From Chryseobacterium contaminans (GTDB lineage Bacteria; Bacteroidota; Bacteroidia; Flavobacteriales; Weeksellaceae): a DNA stretch of 36,006 bases. Positions 18,101 through 27,640 of this stretch are shown piece by piece; the stretch's first letter is position 1; each line of letters opens with the position of its first letter. The stretch lies in the NCBI RefSeq assembly GCF_001684955.1, contig NZ_MAYF01000224.1, forward strand, positions 1 to 36,006, written 5' to 3'. The position numbers were made by a program, and so were the translations under genes. A model generated the notes under the pieces. That model made no database searches. It saw only the letters and a program-made list of their open reading frames with translations, and had not been told where the DNA came from.

Positions 18101-18222
18101 TCCTGAGCCGTACTTCCCGGCCCGGTTACTTTTCCTGTGATGGAAGCCTGCGTAGTCTGTGCATATGCTATAGTCCCAAACCCTAAAAACAATAACCCCA
18201 GTACAATCTTTACTTTTCTCAT
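15127..18222 (-). CDS. Oar-like TonB-dependent receptor with carboxypeptidase-regulatory domain
   Basis: A 1031-residue outer-membrane protein. The signal peptide ends near AYAQ (22). A carboxypeptidase-regulatory-like beta sandwich spans about 27-105 (ASITGKVTG...GEYIFKEIPLGGPY). The plug follows with NFNNLTELSPLSG, FTIDGMTAKNP, REFKITTNQYDVTLGRSGG and the GGTVSAVTKSGTN motif typical of Oar/OmpA-related receptors. The large barrel ends in KYSF. Oar-type receptors are reported in protein export and surface roles and often appear in phosphate-starvation responses in Flavobacteria; the ligand here is unknown. It is a single-gene unit with a TACCTTTG promoter, divergent from ligA. Confidence 0.9.
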   Translation of the reverse strand: MRKVKIVLGLLFLGFGTIAYAQTTQASITGKVTGPGSTAQEKVKVTIINESTGFRTETETNSKGEYIFKEIPLGGPYTVIVNDDKREGYNVNFGDQVTVNMDLGGEKHIEEVKITGNLKNKIGNLGAATAISAKNIGILPVNGRNFNNLTELSPLSGKGGNLSGQLGSSTNFTIDGMTAKNPTSAGATTSRSGAPFSISIEAVREFKITTNQYDVTLGRSGGGTVSAVTKSGTNKFSGSAWEYLRANWLSSPYDIRGNKRQNDFSTSQFGFSLGGPIIKNKLHFFVAWDHQLDSRPLIIADIRSKDDEKRFNTTTETLNKFLDIARAKYGVGNTPQFGSFDKVRNSDAAFLRLDWQINEKHLLTLRNNFTYDLNKNGLGDNTNINFFESYGNDKNLDNSLLLTLRSNLKSNVTNELKAQYLYTFQDSYQNDELGRPVPRAIVEGVASSAGSTNIQIGGHRFAQESFRNNVFQIVDNLYYNTDKVKYTFGADLMYTTSKSVYGSEVNGRFHFKEDPVKKLSSLDNFNNLTPYRFYREVPLMDDPSVRSNIWNIGIYGQFQTKIAKGLDLMAGLRLDYGGYPKAELNQKLLDEMGIRTDNKIKSFVIQPRFQFEWNINEQNKDFLKFGAGIFSSDINNYMIINNLVFDGKHLATVDVDPATVGLTPDFNSYRNNYGTVPTLAKEQIPTINYTGKDAKIPIVYKANISYTHFFNDRFRVGLAAYMALGRNNYYYYDRNMVANPFFTLDNEGGRGVFVPTSAIDGAKIDWKKGRINNNFGRVLELVSDGKVNQFSLVVDTSYRYWKDGEITASYTWSDIKDNTSYNGNVANSATLSTMVQGDPRDLRMTYSDNQFRNKVVIYGNSPTIAGFTLGIRYSGIGGTRFSMTAGGNINGDFVDSNDLAYIFPNIAQSILDDPNVGKALKDYVNEYNGKIAERNGGKNGFYGVWDLRIAKKIKFDKIGAFELSVDIFNVANLLNKEWGVNESYGNTSMYKIKSFDPVTKQFQYTKNISGNGLAPLSGNPYQIQIGAKYSF

Positions 18223-18240
18223 GTCTTCAAATTAGATGTG

Positions 18241-18248
18241 CAAAGGTA
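18241..18248 (-). promoter_or_regulatory. TonB-receptor promoter -7 box
   Basis: Minus-strand TACCTTTG, the strongest form of the TAnnTTTG box, 18 bases upstream of the ATG. Identical to the tRNA cluster box at 113-120. No good -33 element seen. Confidence 0.6.
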
Positions 18249-18396
18249 TTTTGACTTTGATAGGCATCTGTTTAAGGGAGTTTTAACATTTTTTTAATTA
18301 AATTGAAACGATATATTAAATTAATCTAAACATATGTTTTATTTTCTACAGGGTCAGTGCTTTGAAGCATATTACAGATTATTAATTTTCCTGTAA

Positions 18397-20469
<2,073 letters not shown>

Positions 20470-20498
20470 AGAATTTATATACCAACTTACATGATAAC

Positions 20499-20534
20499 AG
20501 GCTGCGAATAGTTTTCGCAGCCTTTATTATTTTA
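20499..20534 (+). terminator. ligA terminator
   Basis: AGGCTGCGAA and TTCGCAGCCT form a perfect 10-bp stem around a 5-nt loop, followed by TTATTATTTT. A near copy of the same hairpin lies at 22975-23010. Confidence 0.9.
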
Positions 20535-20608
20535 AAAACCTATAAAACACTCAATATCAAATAGAAAAACGGCATTTAAAAAAATATCAAAGTAATTCTT
20601 TAAAAGTT

Positions 20609-20616
20609 TACATTTG
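20609..20616 (+). promoter_or_regulatory. Promoter -7 box of the LRR protein gene
   Basis: TACATTTG matches TAnnTTTG and lies 19 bases before the ATG at 20636. Confidence 0.5.
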
Positions 20617-20635
20617 CTAAAAATTAAACTATCCC

Positions 20636-22951
20636 ATGAAAAAACTCTACCTAGTCTTTCTAATGACTATGTTTTCCGCTCTGCAAGCGCAGATTGTTAA
20701 TATTCCTGACACCAATTTCAAAAGTATTCTGCTATCTAATGTACCCAATGCTGTTTTGGCTTTTGATCTTATGAATAATCCTACTATCATTGATAAAAAC
20801 CATGATGGAGAAATTCAATTATCTGAAGCAGCCAATATTTCAAAACTAAACATCCGAGTAACTTATTTTCCGGCTAATTATTCTCAACTGTTCAACAGTC
20901 TCGTTTCAATGGAAGGAATACAAAGCTTCACCAATCTGACTTCTCTTGATATAGATGGTCTTCCATTATTACAGACCTTAGATTTGAGTAATAATACCCT
21001 ATTATATAACCTGGAAGTTAGCAGATGTTATGTCCTTTCATCATTAAACCTTCAAGGGTGCAGCCAGCTACATGATATGGAGATCTTTGCCAGTAAGATA
21101 GCTTCCATTAATTTATCCGGACTAACAAACTTATATGATGTGAGTATATTACAATGTCAACTTGAGAATATCTATTTGAATAATAATACGAATCTCAACT
21201 CCTTAAACTTAGCATTGAATAAGCTTCAGACAATACCTATAAATCAAACCCCTAATTTAAAATTTCTGACCCTAACACAAAACCAAATCAGCACACTTGA
21301 TTTCAGTGGTTTTCCAAAATTAGAAGCCTTGGGGGTCAGTCTCAACAAGTTTATCACCATTGATTTGTCACAAAATAAAAACCTTACAAGCTTCTATTGT
21401 GATAAGAATCCTTTTCTTCAATCATTGTTCATTAAAAATGGAATTCATAATTTAGGTTCTACTCCTACTAATACTTCAAGCTTCACGGATACCCCAAGCC
21501 TTGTTTATATCTGTGCTGATGATTTTGAAATTCCTAACATTATTTCTTTATTACCATCTGCAAATACGTGTGTTGTCAACTCATACTGTTCATTTACTCC
21601 TGGAGGTACATTTTACAACATTCAGGGAAATACAAAAGTTGATGCCAATAATAATGGCTGCGATGCCAATGATGCCAACAAAGCTTTCCAAAAGTTTAGT
21701 ATAACAGGAGGTGGAGTTACAGGAACTATGATTGCCAATACATCCGGAGATTTTTCACTTTCAGTACAGCCAGGCAGTCATACTGTGACTCCGGTACTTG
21801 AAAACCCGGCATACTTCAATATTTCTCCTACAAGTTTTACAGCTAGCTTTCCTCAACAGACAAGTCCATTTATTCAAAATTTATGTATAACTCCGAATGG
21901 TGTTCATAATGATTTAGAAACAGTAATAGTACCTGTAACTGCAGCTTCACCTGGCTTTGAATCAAAATATAAGATTGTTTACAAAAACAAAGGGAATACC
22001 ACACAATCAGGCACTCTGGTATTTAATTATAATGAGAATATTACTGATTATATGAGTGCTACGCTTTCCCCATCCTCTCAATCTTCCGGAACATTGAACT
22101 GGAATTTCACCAATCTTCTTCCTTTTGAAACAAGAGAAATCAGAGTTACTCTAAAATTAAATGCACCAACACAAACTCCTGCAGTGAATGGTGGAGATAT
22201 TCTGCATTATACAGCACAAATCAACGGGGCTACAGATGAAACACCAATTGACAATAATTTTGCTTTAAACCAAACGGTTGTCAATTCTTTTGATCCTAAT
22301 GATAAAACCTGTCTTGAAGGAACTTCTATTACAAAAACTCAGGTTGGAGACTATGTTCATTATCTGATCCGATTTGAAAATACAGGAACAGCCAATGCCA
22401 GAAATATTGTAGTAAAGGATGAAATTGATACCTCAAAGTTTGATATTTCTTCTTTAATTACTTTGAATGGAAGCCATAATTATGTCACAAGAATAACAAA
22501 TTCTAATATCGTAGAGTTTATCTTTGAAAATATTCAGCTTCCTTTTGATGATGCCAATAATGATGGATATGTAGCCTTCAAAATAAAGACAAAATCTACT
22601 TTAAATACTGGGGATACTTTCAGTAATACGGCTAAGATCTATTTTGATTATAATGCTCCTGTTGTTACCAATACCTATATAACAACTATTTCAGGCTCTC
22701 TGGCTACTTCAGAGATCAAAAACGATAAGAATACCATCAGTATTTACCCTAACCCGGTAAAAGATATACTGTCTATCAAATCTCCAGATGAAGTAACTAA
22801 AGTTGAGATTTACGATGTAGCTGGCAGAGTTATTAATTCTATGGGAGCAAAAGGAAAGACAGTAAATGTTTCAGATCTGCCGAAAGGAAATTATCTGATT
22901 AAACTGTTCTTAAAAGATAAATTCTCTGTTCAGAAATTCATTAAAGATTAA
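20636..22951 (+). CDS. Secreted leucine-rich-repeat protein with T9SS type A sorting domain
   Basis: A 771-residue surface or secreted protein. The signal peptide ends near LQAQ (19). An EF-hand-like loop DKNHDGEIQLSEA is at about 53-65. Degenerate leucine-rich repeats cover about 95-290 (TSLDIDGLPLLQTLDLSNN and similar). A beta-sandwich DUF11/DUF7619-type region follows (about 430-690), including SFDPNDKTCLEG and VGDYVHYLIRFENTGTANA. The C-terminal tail (about 700-771: ISIYPNPVKDILSI, VSDLPKGNYLIKL) is the type A sorting signal read by the type IX secretion system, usually removed at the outer membrane. The ligand is unknown; adhesion or recognition is a reasonable guess. It stands alone between two related hairpins. 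Confidence 0.9.
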   Translation: MKKLYLVFLMTMFSALQAQIVNIPDTNFKSILLSNVPNAVLAFDLMNNPTIIDKNHDGEIQLSEAANISKLNIRVTYFPANYSQLFNSLVSMEGIQSFTNLTSLDIDGLPLLQTLDLSNNTLLYNLEVSRCYVLSSLNLQGCSQLHDMEIFASKIASINLSGLTNLYDVSILQCQLENIYLNNNTNLNSLNLALNKLQTIPINQTPNLKFLTLTQNQISTLDFSGFPKLEALGVSLNKFITIDLSQNKNLTSFYCDKNPFLQSLFIKNGIHNLGSTPTNTSSFTDTPSLVYICADDFEIPNIISLLPSANTCVVNSYCSFTPGGTFYNIQGNTKVDANNNGCDANDANKAFQKFSITGGGVTGTMIANTSGDFSLSVQPGSHTVTPVLENPAYFNISPTSFTASFPQQTSPFIQNLCITPNGVHNDLETVIVPVTAASPGFESKYKIVYKNKGNTTQSGTLVFNYNENITDYMSATLSPSSQSSGTLNWNFTNLLPFETREIRVTLKLNAPTQTPAVNGGDILHYTAQINGATDETPIDNNFALNQTVVNSFDPNDKTCLEGTSITKTQVGDYVHYLIRFENTGTANARNIVVKDEIDTSKFDISSLITLNGSHNYVTRITNSNIVEFIFENIQLPFDDANNDGYVAFKIKTKSTLNTGDTFSNTAKIYFDYNAPVVTNTYITTISGSLATSEIKNDKNTISIYPNPVKDILSIKSPDEVTKVEIYDVAGRVINSMGAKGKTVNVSDLPKGNYLIKLFLKDKFSVQKFIKD

Positions 22952-22974
22952 ACTTATAAAAACTTCTATATAAT

Positions 22975-23010
22975 AAAGGCTCCGAATAATTTTCGCAGCC
23001 TTTTATATTT
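22975..23010. terminator. Bidirectional terminator
   Basis: AAAGGCTCCGAA and TTCGCAGCCTTT pair with a single C-C mismatch around a 4-6-nt loop and are followed by TTTATATTT. It serves the LRR gene on the plus strand and, with TTTATTATAT on the other side, the minus-strand gene ending at 23022. Confidence 0.8.
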
Positions 23011-23021
23011 AATAATTATGT

Positions 23022-23483
23022 TTATTTAAAAACAAGAATTGTATAAGGATTTTTATCGCCTGCTTTAGGGGTAACCAATCTTATATGTTCTTTATTCTTA
23101 TAATAGTCTACATAAGATTCTTTGGTGATGGTTTTCCCTTTTTCAGTCTCTTTATATCCGGAATTCAGAATAGTTTTAACGTATTGATCATACTCCTTTT
23201 TAGTTTTAAATTCATATTCAATTCTGTCTTCTGAGTGGTCTTCGTATTCAAACTTTCCGATTTTAGATTGGTAATCAGGAGATTCATATTCTGATAGAAC
23301 AAATCCTAATCCTTCTGTTTTGTCATAAAATCTGTAATTAAGGCTTTTCATTTCCTTTTTGAAATCGGCCATTCCCAGTTTATTGAATGCTGCAAACTGC
23401 TCTAAAGTAAAGGTTTGTGCAGAAAGCTGGATGCTTAAAGTTATACAGAATAATAGGACTAATAAACTTATGGTTTTCTTCAT
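23022..23483 (-). CDS. Small secreted or periplasmic protein, unknown function
   Basis: 153 residues. A signal peptide (MKKTISLLVLLFCITLSIQLSAQ) is followed by a charged, lysine- and glutamate-rich mature part with many Tyr residues and no cysteine. I do not recognise a domain. The mature part could form two similar alpha-beta halves (FKKEMKSLNYRF and YDQYVKTILNSGY both look like helix-turn-strand elements), but this is only an impression. It has its own well-formed promoter and shares a bidirectional terminator with the LRR gene. Confidence 0.8.
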   Translation of the reverse strand: MKKTISLLVLLFCITLSIQLSAQTFTLEQFAAFNKLGMADFKKEMKSLNYRFYDKTEGLGFVLSEYESPDYQSKIGKFEYEDHSEDRIEYEFKTKKEYDQYVKTILNSGYKETEKGKTITKESYVDYYKNKEHIRLVTPKAGDKNPYTILVFK

Positions 23484-23499
23484 TTTGTTAATTTGGTCA

Positions 23500-23528
23500 C
23501 AAATATAGGATAAAAATCATTGGTCAAA
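23500..23528 (-). promoter_or_regulatory. Promoter of the 23022-23483 gene
   Basis: Minus-strand TTTG (23525-23528) and TATATTTG (23500-23507) are separated by 17 bases, a good Bacteroidetes promoter. The start falls about 10 bases before the ATG. Confidence 0.65.
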
Positions 23529-23543
23529 TCAGGTTCTCTTATC

Positions 23544-24050
23544 TTACAAATTATAAGGTCTTATTCTGCTATTCAACAGATCCAGTAGAACCTTTGTTTT
23601 CACATTCAGTATATCAGTCTGGATACTGTAACGAATCCCTTTTAAATGAGGAAATACTGTTGAAGACACCTTATCTATAACATTCGTATTTTCCTTAGGC
23701 TGTTTCATAATAACACAGATATAGGATGAGGTTTTAATCCCATAATGTCTCATATCCACTATAAAAAACAAAGCAACTTCATCAAACCTGATAAACGTAG
23801 GTTTTCTTAATACATTATAAACAATAATTTGCTTATCCGTTACTGTCAGTAAAGGTTCTGTTCGTACCAACAATAATATGGAATACAGTATTCCGAATGA
23901 AAAAAGAGTAATCCCAAGAGAAAGCATTACGATTATAAAAAGATTTTCATCCTTGAAATCAATATAAGAAATACCAAAAGTAAAAACACATGAAATGATA
24001 AGCAGTATCAGGCTTTTAATTTTACTGGAATAAAAATGATGCTCTTTCAT
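23544..24050 (-). CDS. Membrane protein with two TM helices, unknown function
   Basis: 168 residues. Two predicted membrane helices near 12-30 (SLILLIISCVFTFGISYI) and 38-62 (FIIVMLSLGITLFSFGILYS), then a cytosolic beta-rich part that starts PLLTVTDKQIIVYNVLRKP. This layout resembles bacterial PH-like membrane proteins such as the STM3941 family; I am not certain of that link. It is preceded by a TATATTTG box and does not form an obvious operon with its neighbours. Confidence 0.7.
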   Translation of the reverse strand: MKEHHFYSSKIKSLILLIISCVFTFGISYIDFKDENLFIIVMLSLGITLFSFGILYSILLLVRTEPLLTVTDKQIIVYNVLRKPTFIRFDEVALFFIVDMRHYGIKTSSYICVIMKQPKENTNVIDKVSSTVFPHLKGIRYSIQTDILNVKTKVLLDLLNSRIRPYNL

Positions 24051-24081
24051 ATGCTTTTTAGTCTCTGTATTTGATATTACT

Positions 24082-24089
24082 CAAATATA
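24082..24089 (-). promoter_or_regulatory. Promoter -7 box of the 23544-24050 gene
   Basis: Minus-strand TATATTTG, the same octamer as at 23500 and 24657. Confidence 0.5.
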
Positions 24090-24144
24090 TAAAACTTTAA
24101 GTAATAGTAGTCGCATATCAGTAAGCAATACTTTTCTACTCAAC

Positions 24145-24618
24145 TTATGCCTGTCTATTCAATGCTTTCTGAAAAAGTAAAACTTGTTCCTGATTGAGAT
24201 TATTCAAAGAAACAGTACTTTTGGCATAAAGCAAATGATTTGGATAATAGATGAGTTTAACAGAACTTTTATTGATATGAAATTCTGTGAGAACCGCTGG
24301 ATTTCTAGTATTCCTTGTATCTAATTTAAATCTCAGATTAATACATCTCTGAGGAAGAATATATAAACTTCGGGGAAATAAGAACATAGAATTCTGATTC
24401 AGAAGAATATCAAAACTGCCCCATTGAAAGCTTTTACTATATCGCAAACCACCTTTAACAACAGTAACGATATTTCCGTTAATATTCTTTATCATCACTG
24501 CATCAGATTGCTTATACTGTTCAATAATCTTATCTTTTTGTAAAAAAAAGAAAAACCCTGAGACAATAAAAAATACTGGAATGGCGATAATAAAATAGAA
24601 AAAGAAGTCTGTTGGCAT
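24145..24618 (-). CDS. Single-TM protein, unknown function
   Basis: 157 residues with one strongly hydrophobic N-terminal helix (about 4-26, rich in Phe: FFFYFIIAIPVFFIVSGFFFF). It is followed by a basic beta-rich domain that may be a PH-like fold (VKGGLRYSKSFQWGSFDIL). No family was recognised. The general plan (membrane anchor plus small beta domain) echoes the gene at 23544-24050, without clear sequence similarity. It ends 94 bases before that gene starts. Confidence 0.7.
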   Translation of the reverse strand: MPTDFFFYFIIAIPVFFIVSGFFFFLQKDKIIEQYKQSDAVMIKNINGNIVTVVKGGLRYSKSFQWGSFDILLNQNSMFLFPRSLYILPQRCINLRFKLDTRNTRNPAVLTEFHINKSSVKLIYYPNHLLYAKSTVSLNNLNQEQVLLFQKALNRQA

Positions 24619-24656
24619 TAAAAGTTTAATAGAGAGTAATCAAATATTTTTGCGCT

Positions 24657-24664
24657 CAAATATA
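24657..24664 (-). promoter_or_regulatory. Promoter -7 box of the 24145-24618 gene
   Basis: Minus-strand TATATTTG, 38 bases before the ATG. It lies in the short gap after the histidine kinase gene ends on the left side of the kdp locus. Confidence 0.5.
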
Positions 24665-24676
24665 TAACAATAATCC

Positions 24677-26392
24677 TTATAAAACCGGCAATCTGAAGAA
24701 GAAAGTACTTCCGTTATTCAGAGCACTTTTTACTCCAATTTCACCGTTCTGTTTTTCAATAAAATTCTTTGAAATGGCCAATCCAAGACCTGTTCCGTTC
24801 TGATGTTCTCCTGGAACCTGAAAATAACGGTCAAAAATCTGACGGTGATACTTTTCATCAATTCCACTTCCTGTATCAATGATATTAAACTGGATAAAAT
24901 CCTCTACCTTTTCTACGAAAACTTTAATTTCCTCGTCCTGAAAGGAATGTTTTACGGCATTGGTCAGGAAGTTGTTCATTACCCAGACGGTTTTATCAAA
25001 ATCTGCTGTTACAAAATCAGTATCTTTCAACTGGTATTCCGTATGGATTGAGATATTCTTTTGTTCCGCCAGTTTTTCAACGTTTTTCACGGCAGTCTGT
25101 ACAATTTCCTTAGGAGAACATTTTTCAACTGTCAGACGGATGTTCCCGGATTCCACCTGAGAAAGATTAAGAAGTTCACCTGTGATATCCAATAAACGCT
25201 GTCCATCTTCATTGATGCTCTTCAACAGTTCCTGCTGCTGCTCATTCAACACACCGAATTTTTGATTTCCAAGTAACTGCACTCCCATTTTTATAGCAGA
25301 AATCGGGGTTTTCAACTCATGGGAAATGGTGGCTATAAAATTTGTCTTGGCAAAATCCAGCTCTTTAAAAGGCGTAATATTTCTCAGTAAAATTACTTTC
25401 CCGATATATTTTTTCTCCTTCTCCCCTGTTTTCACAATATTGATGGGAACAATATCCTGTTCAAAATAATTTTCCTTATTGTCTCTAACAATCTTAATGG
25501 GATCTTTTACCGGATGATCGATATTTTTCAGGAGTTCCCGCATCAAATCGTTATTAATGGCAACTTCATGGGCTGTTTTCCCGATAATATCCTCTTTGTG
25601 AAGATTGGTGATCTTTAAAGCTTCATCATTAATCATATAGATAAAATGATTTTCATCCAGACCAATCACAGCATCATGCATATTATTTACCAAAGTTTCG
25701 ATCCGCTTTTTCTCCATCAGCTGCTTAGAAAGGTTGCTGCTTTCATATTCCTGAAGCTTTTCTGCCATTACGTTAAAAGAATCTGCAAGACTGTTGAACT
25801 CTTCACTCCCTTTAAAGTGAACCCTTTCACTATAATTTTTATCTGCAATCTGCCTGATACTGAAAGTCAACTGATTGATAGGCTCTGCAATGGTTTGAGG
25901 AAGATTAAACAGTAAAATAAAAGCAATCAGAAAGCAAACCGTTCCCAGACTGACGATCCAGAAAGTGGCGTTTCCGGCTGTAATAATGGCAATATCACTT
26001 TTACGCTCAATCCCTTTCATATTTAAAGACATGATTCTGGCCAGATCTTCACGGATCAGTTTCTCTTTATGGTTTGTAGGTTCTTTCAAATAGCTGTTGA
26101 AATGCAGGTTCAAATTCTGGGTAGCTTCCTTTTCTCCAAATTCAGTAAGGTTTTTTTCCTGCAGTTTATTGTTTTTCTGAAAGTCTGCTATGGCCACCGC
26201 ACTATCTGTACTGATGTGATCCAATGCCAGAAGCATATTCTTAGAAAATTCAAGGCTGTTGTAATTGGCCGTAAGAATCTTTTCTGTATCAGATTTCAGT
26301 TTATTGATATATACAGAACCTATTACTGAAAGCAAAACGATCAGTAAAAATAAAAGGCCGACGCCTAAGGTAAGTTTTGTTTTAAGTTTCAT
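24677..26392 (-). CDS. HAMP-PAS sensor histidine kinase of the kdp locus
   Basis: A 571-residue membrane histidine kinase. Two TM helices (about 7-29 and 143-163) flank an extracytoplasmic loop of about 110 residues. HAMP (165-217), PAS (about 232-335), HisKA with His358 (ISHELKTP) and a HATPase domain follow, with the N box around 472-481 (MNNFLTNAVKH), DTGSG (506-510) and GTGLGL (533-538). All catalytic motifs are intact. It is the last gene of the kdp operon, 90 bases after the KdpD sensor-half gene. I infer that it provides the kinase part missing from that KdpD and phosphorylates the NtrC-type regulator at 33868-35193. Confidence 0.9.
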   Translation of the reverse strand: MKLKTKLTLGVGLLFLLIVLLSVIGSVYINKLKSDTEKILTANYNSLEFSKNMLLALDHISTDSAVAIADFQKNNKLQEKNLTEFGEKEATQNLNLHFNSYLKEPTNHKEKLIREDLARIMSLNMKGIERKSDIAIITAGNATFWIVSLGTVCFLIAFILLFNLPQTIAEPINQLTFSIRQIADKNYSERVHFKGSEEFNSLADSFNVMAEKLQEYESSNLSKQLMEKKRIETLVNNMHDAVIGLDENHFIYMINDEALKITNLHKEDIIGKTAHEVAINNDLMRELLKNIDHPVKDPIKIVRDNKENYFEQDIVPINIVKTGEKEKKYIGKVILLRNITPFKELDFAKTNFIATISHELKTPISAIKMGVQLLGNQKFGVLNEQQQELLKSINEDGQRLLDITGELLNLSQVESGNIRLTVEKCSPKEIVQTAVKNVEKLAEQKNISIHTEYQLKDTDFVTADFDKTVWVMNNFLTNAVKHSFQDEEIKVFVEKVEDFIQFNIIDTGSGIDEKYHRQIFDRYFQVPGEHQNGTGLGLAISKNFIEKQNGEIGVKSALNNGSTFFFRLPVL

Positions 26393-26482
26393 ATGAAGAT
26401 CCTTATTGTTTTTTAAAAGACATATGCAATCGCGCCATCTTTATCGGTATTTCTGTTCCAAATCATTGCGATTTCATTCCTT

Positions 26483-27592
26483 TTAAGATAAAATAATAAT
26501 ATCTACCTGTCTTTCATTCAGCCTGTTCATCAAAGTATAAATCCAGCTGTACCCGAACAGACGCTGCCAGAGCTTTGCATGAGGCTTTCCGATGCAAACT
26601 GTGGTGATATTATGGGCAATTACATACTCAAGGATTCCGTCATGAACACTATTTTCCTTGATCCTGACAACCTTAGCCCCCAATTCCTGTGCTAAATTAA
26701 AATTATTAATCAAATACCGCTGCTTGTCCAATGCTATTTTTTCAGGGTTTTCAGAAGGTTTCTGAATATAAAGAACCGTCCACGGACTGTTGTAATAACT
26801 TGCCAGTCTCGCAGTTTTTCGGATAATGGTCTTCGCAATCTTCTCATTGCTGCTGATACAGGCCAGGAATTTGATGGGTTTAAAATTCTCGGTTTTAATT
26901 TCAGTTTCTACCTTCCTCTCCACGTGCGTCGCTACTTCTTTTAAGGCAAGCTCACGAAGCTGAAGAATATGTCCGCTCTGGAAAAAGTTACTGAGAGCGG
27001 TATGAATTTTTTCTTTCTTATAAATTTTCCCTTCTTTCAACCGGGTAAGTAATTCATCGGCTGTAAGATCGATATTCACTACTTCATCAGCCAGTGCTAA
27101 AATTTTGTCCGGAACACGCTCAGCCACTTCAACGCCCGTTATTTTCTTAACTTCTTCATTAAGGCTTTCAATATGCTGGATATTCATAGCACTGATGACA
27201 TTGATCCCGTTATCCAGAATTTCCAGTACATCCTGCCATCTCTTTTTATTTTTAGAACCTTCCACATTGGTATGAGCTAGTTCATCTACAAGAACTACCT
27301 CAGGATGTTCATTGATAATGGCCTGGAGGTCCATTTCCTCCAGGTTCTTACCTTTATAAAAGACTGATTTTCTTTCAATTTCCGGAATTCCTTCCACCAA
27401 AGCTACGGTTTCTTCACGGCCGTGGGTTTCTATATAACCAATCTTTACATCAATGCCATTCCGTAGAAGAGAATGGGCTTCCTGCAGCATTCGGAAGGTC
27501 TTCCCAACACCTGCACTCATCCCGATATAGATTTTAAACTTCCCTTTTCGAGATTTCTGAATGAGTTCTAAAAAATGCTTTGCTGATGACAT
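26483..27592 (-). CDS. kdpD: KdpD sensor-domain protein without kinase domain
   Basis: 369 residues corresponding to the N-terminal cytoplasmic half of classical KdpD (which is about 900 residues). The KdpD ATP-binding domain carries Walker A GMSAGVGKT (24-32) and Walker B-like VVLVDELAH (99-107), with the typical ETHGREET and AMNIQHIESLN motifs. A universal-stress-protein-like domain spans about 240-369. The four TM helices, GAF and kinase domains of full KdpD are absent and the gene ends cleanly, so this is a natural split form, not a frameshift. I chose the ATG giving MSSAKHFLELIQ; a GTG 33 bases upstream is possible. It lies between the porin and the separate histidine kinase. Confidence 0.9.
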   Translation of the reverse strand: MSSAKHFLELIQKSRKGKFKIYIGMSAGVGKTFRMLQEAHSLLRNGIDVKIGYIETHGREETVALVEGIPEIERKSVFYKGKNLEEMDLQAIINEHPEVVLVDELAHTNVEGSKNKKRWQDVLEILDNGINVISAMNIQHIESLNEEVKKITGVEVAERVPDKILALADEVVNIDLTADELLTRLKEGKIYKKEKIHTALSNFFQSGHILQLRELALKEVATHVERKVETEIKTENFKPIKFLACISSNEKIAKTIIRKTARLASYYNSPWTVLYIQKPSENPEKIALDKQRYLINNFNLAQELGAKVVRIKENSVHDGILEYVIAHNITTVCIGKPHAKLWQRLFGYSWIYTLMNRLNERQVDIIILS

Positions 27593-27640
27593 TGATTTTA
27601 TTCTTTTTAGTTTTATTTTGAACACCTCTTTTTTTCCTGG

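Noticed and set aside
26483..27592. KdpD truncated by mutation
   Set aside because: The sequence ends cleanly after the USP domain, no remnant of TM/GAF/kinase domain follows, and an intact kinase gene is next in the operon; it is a split architecture.
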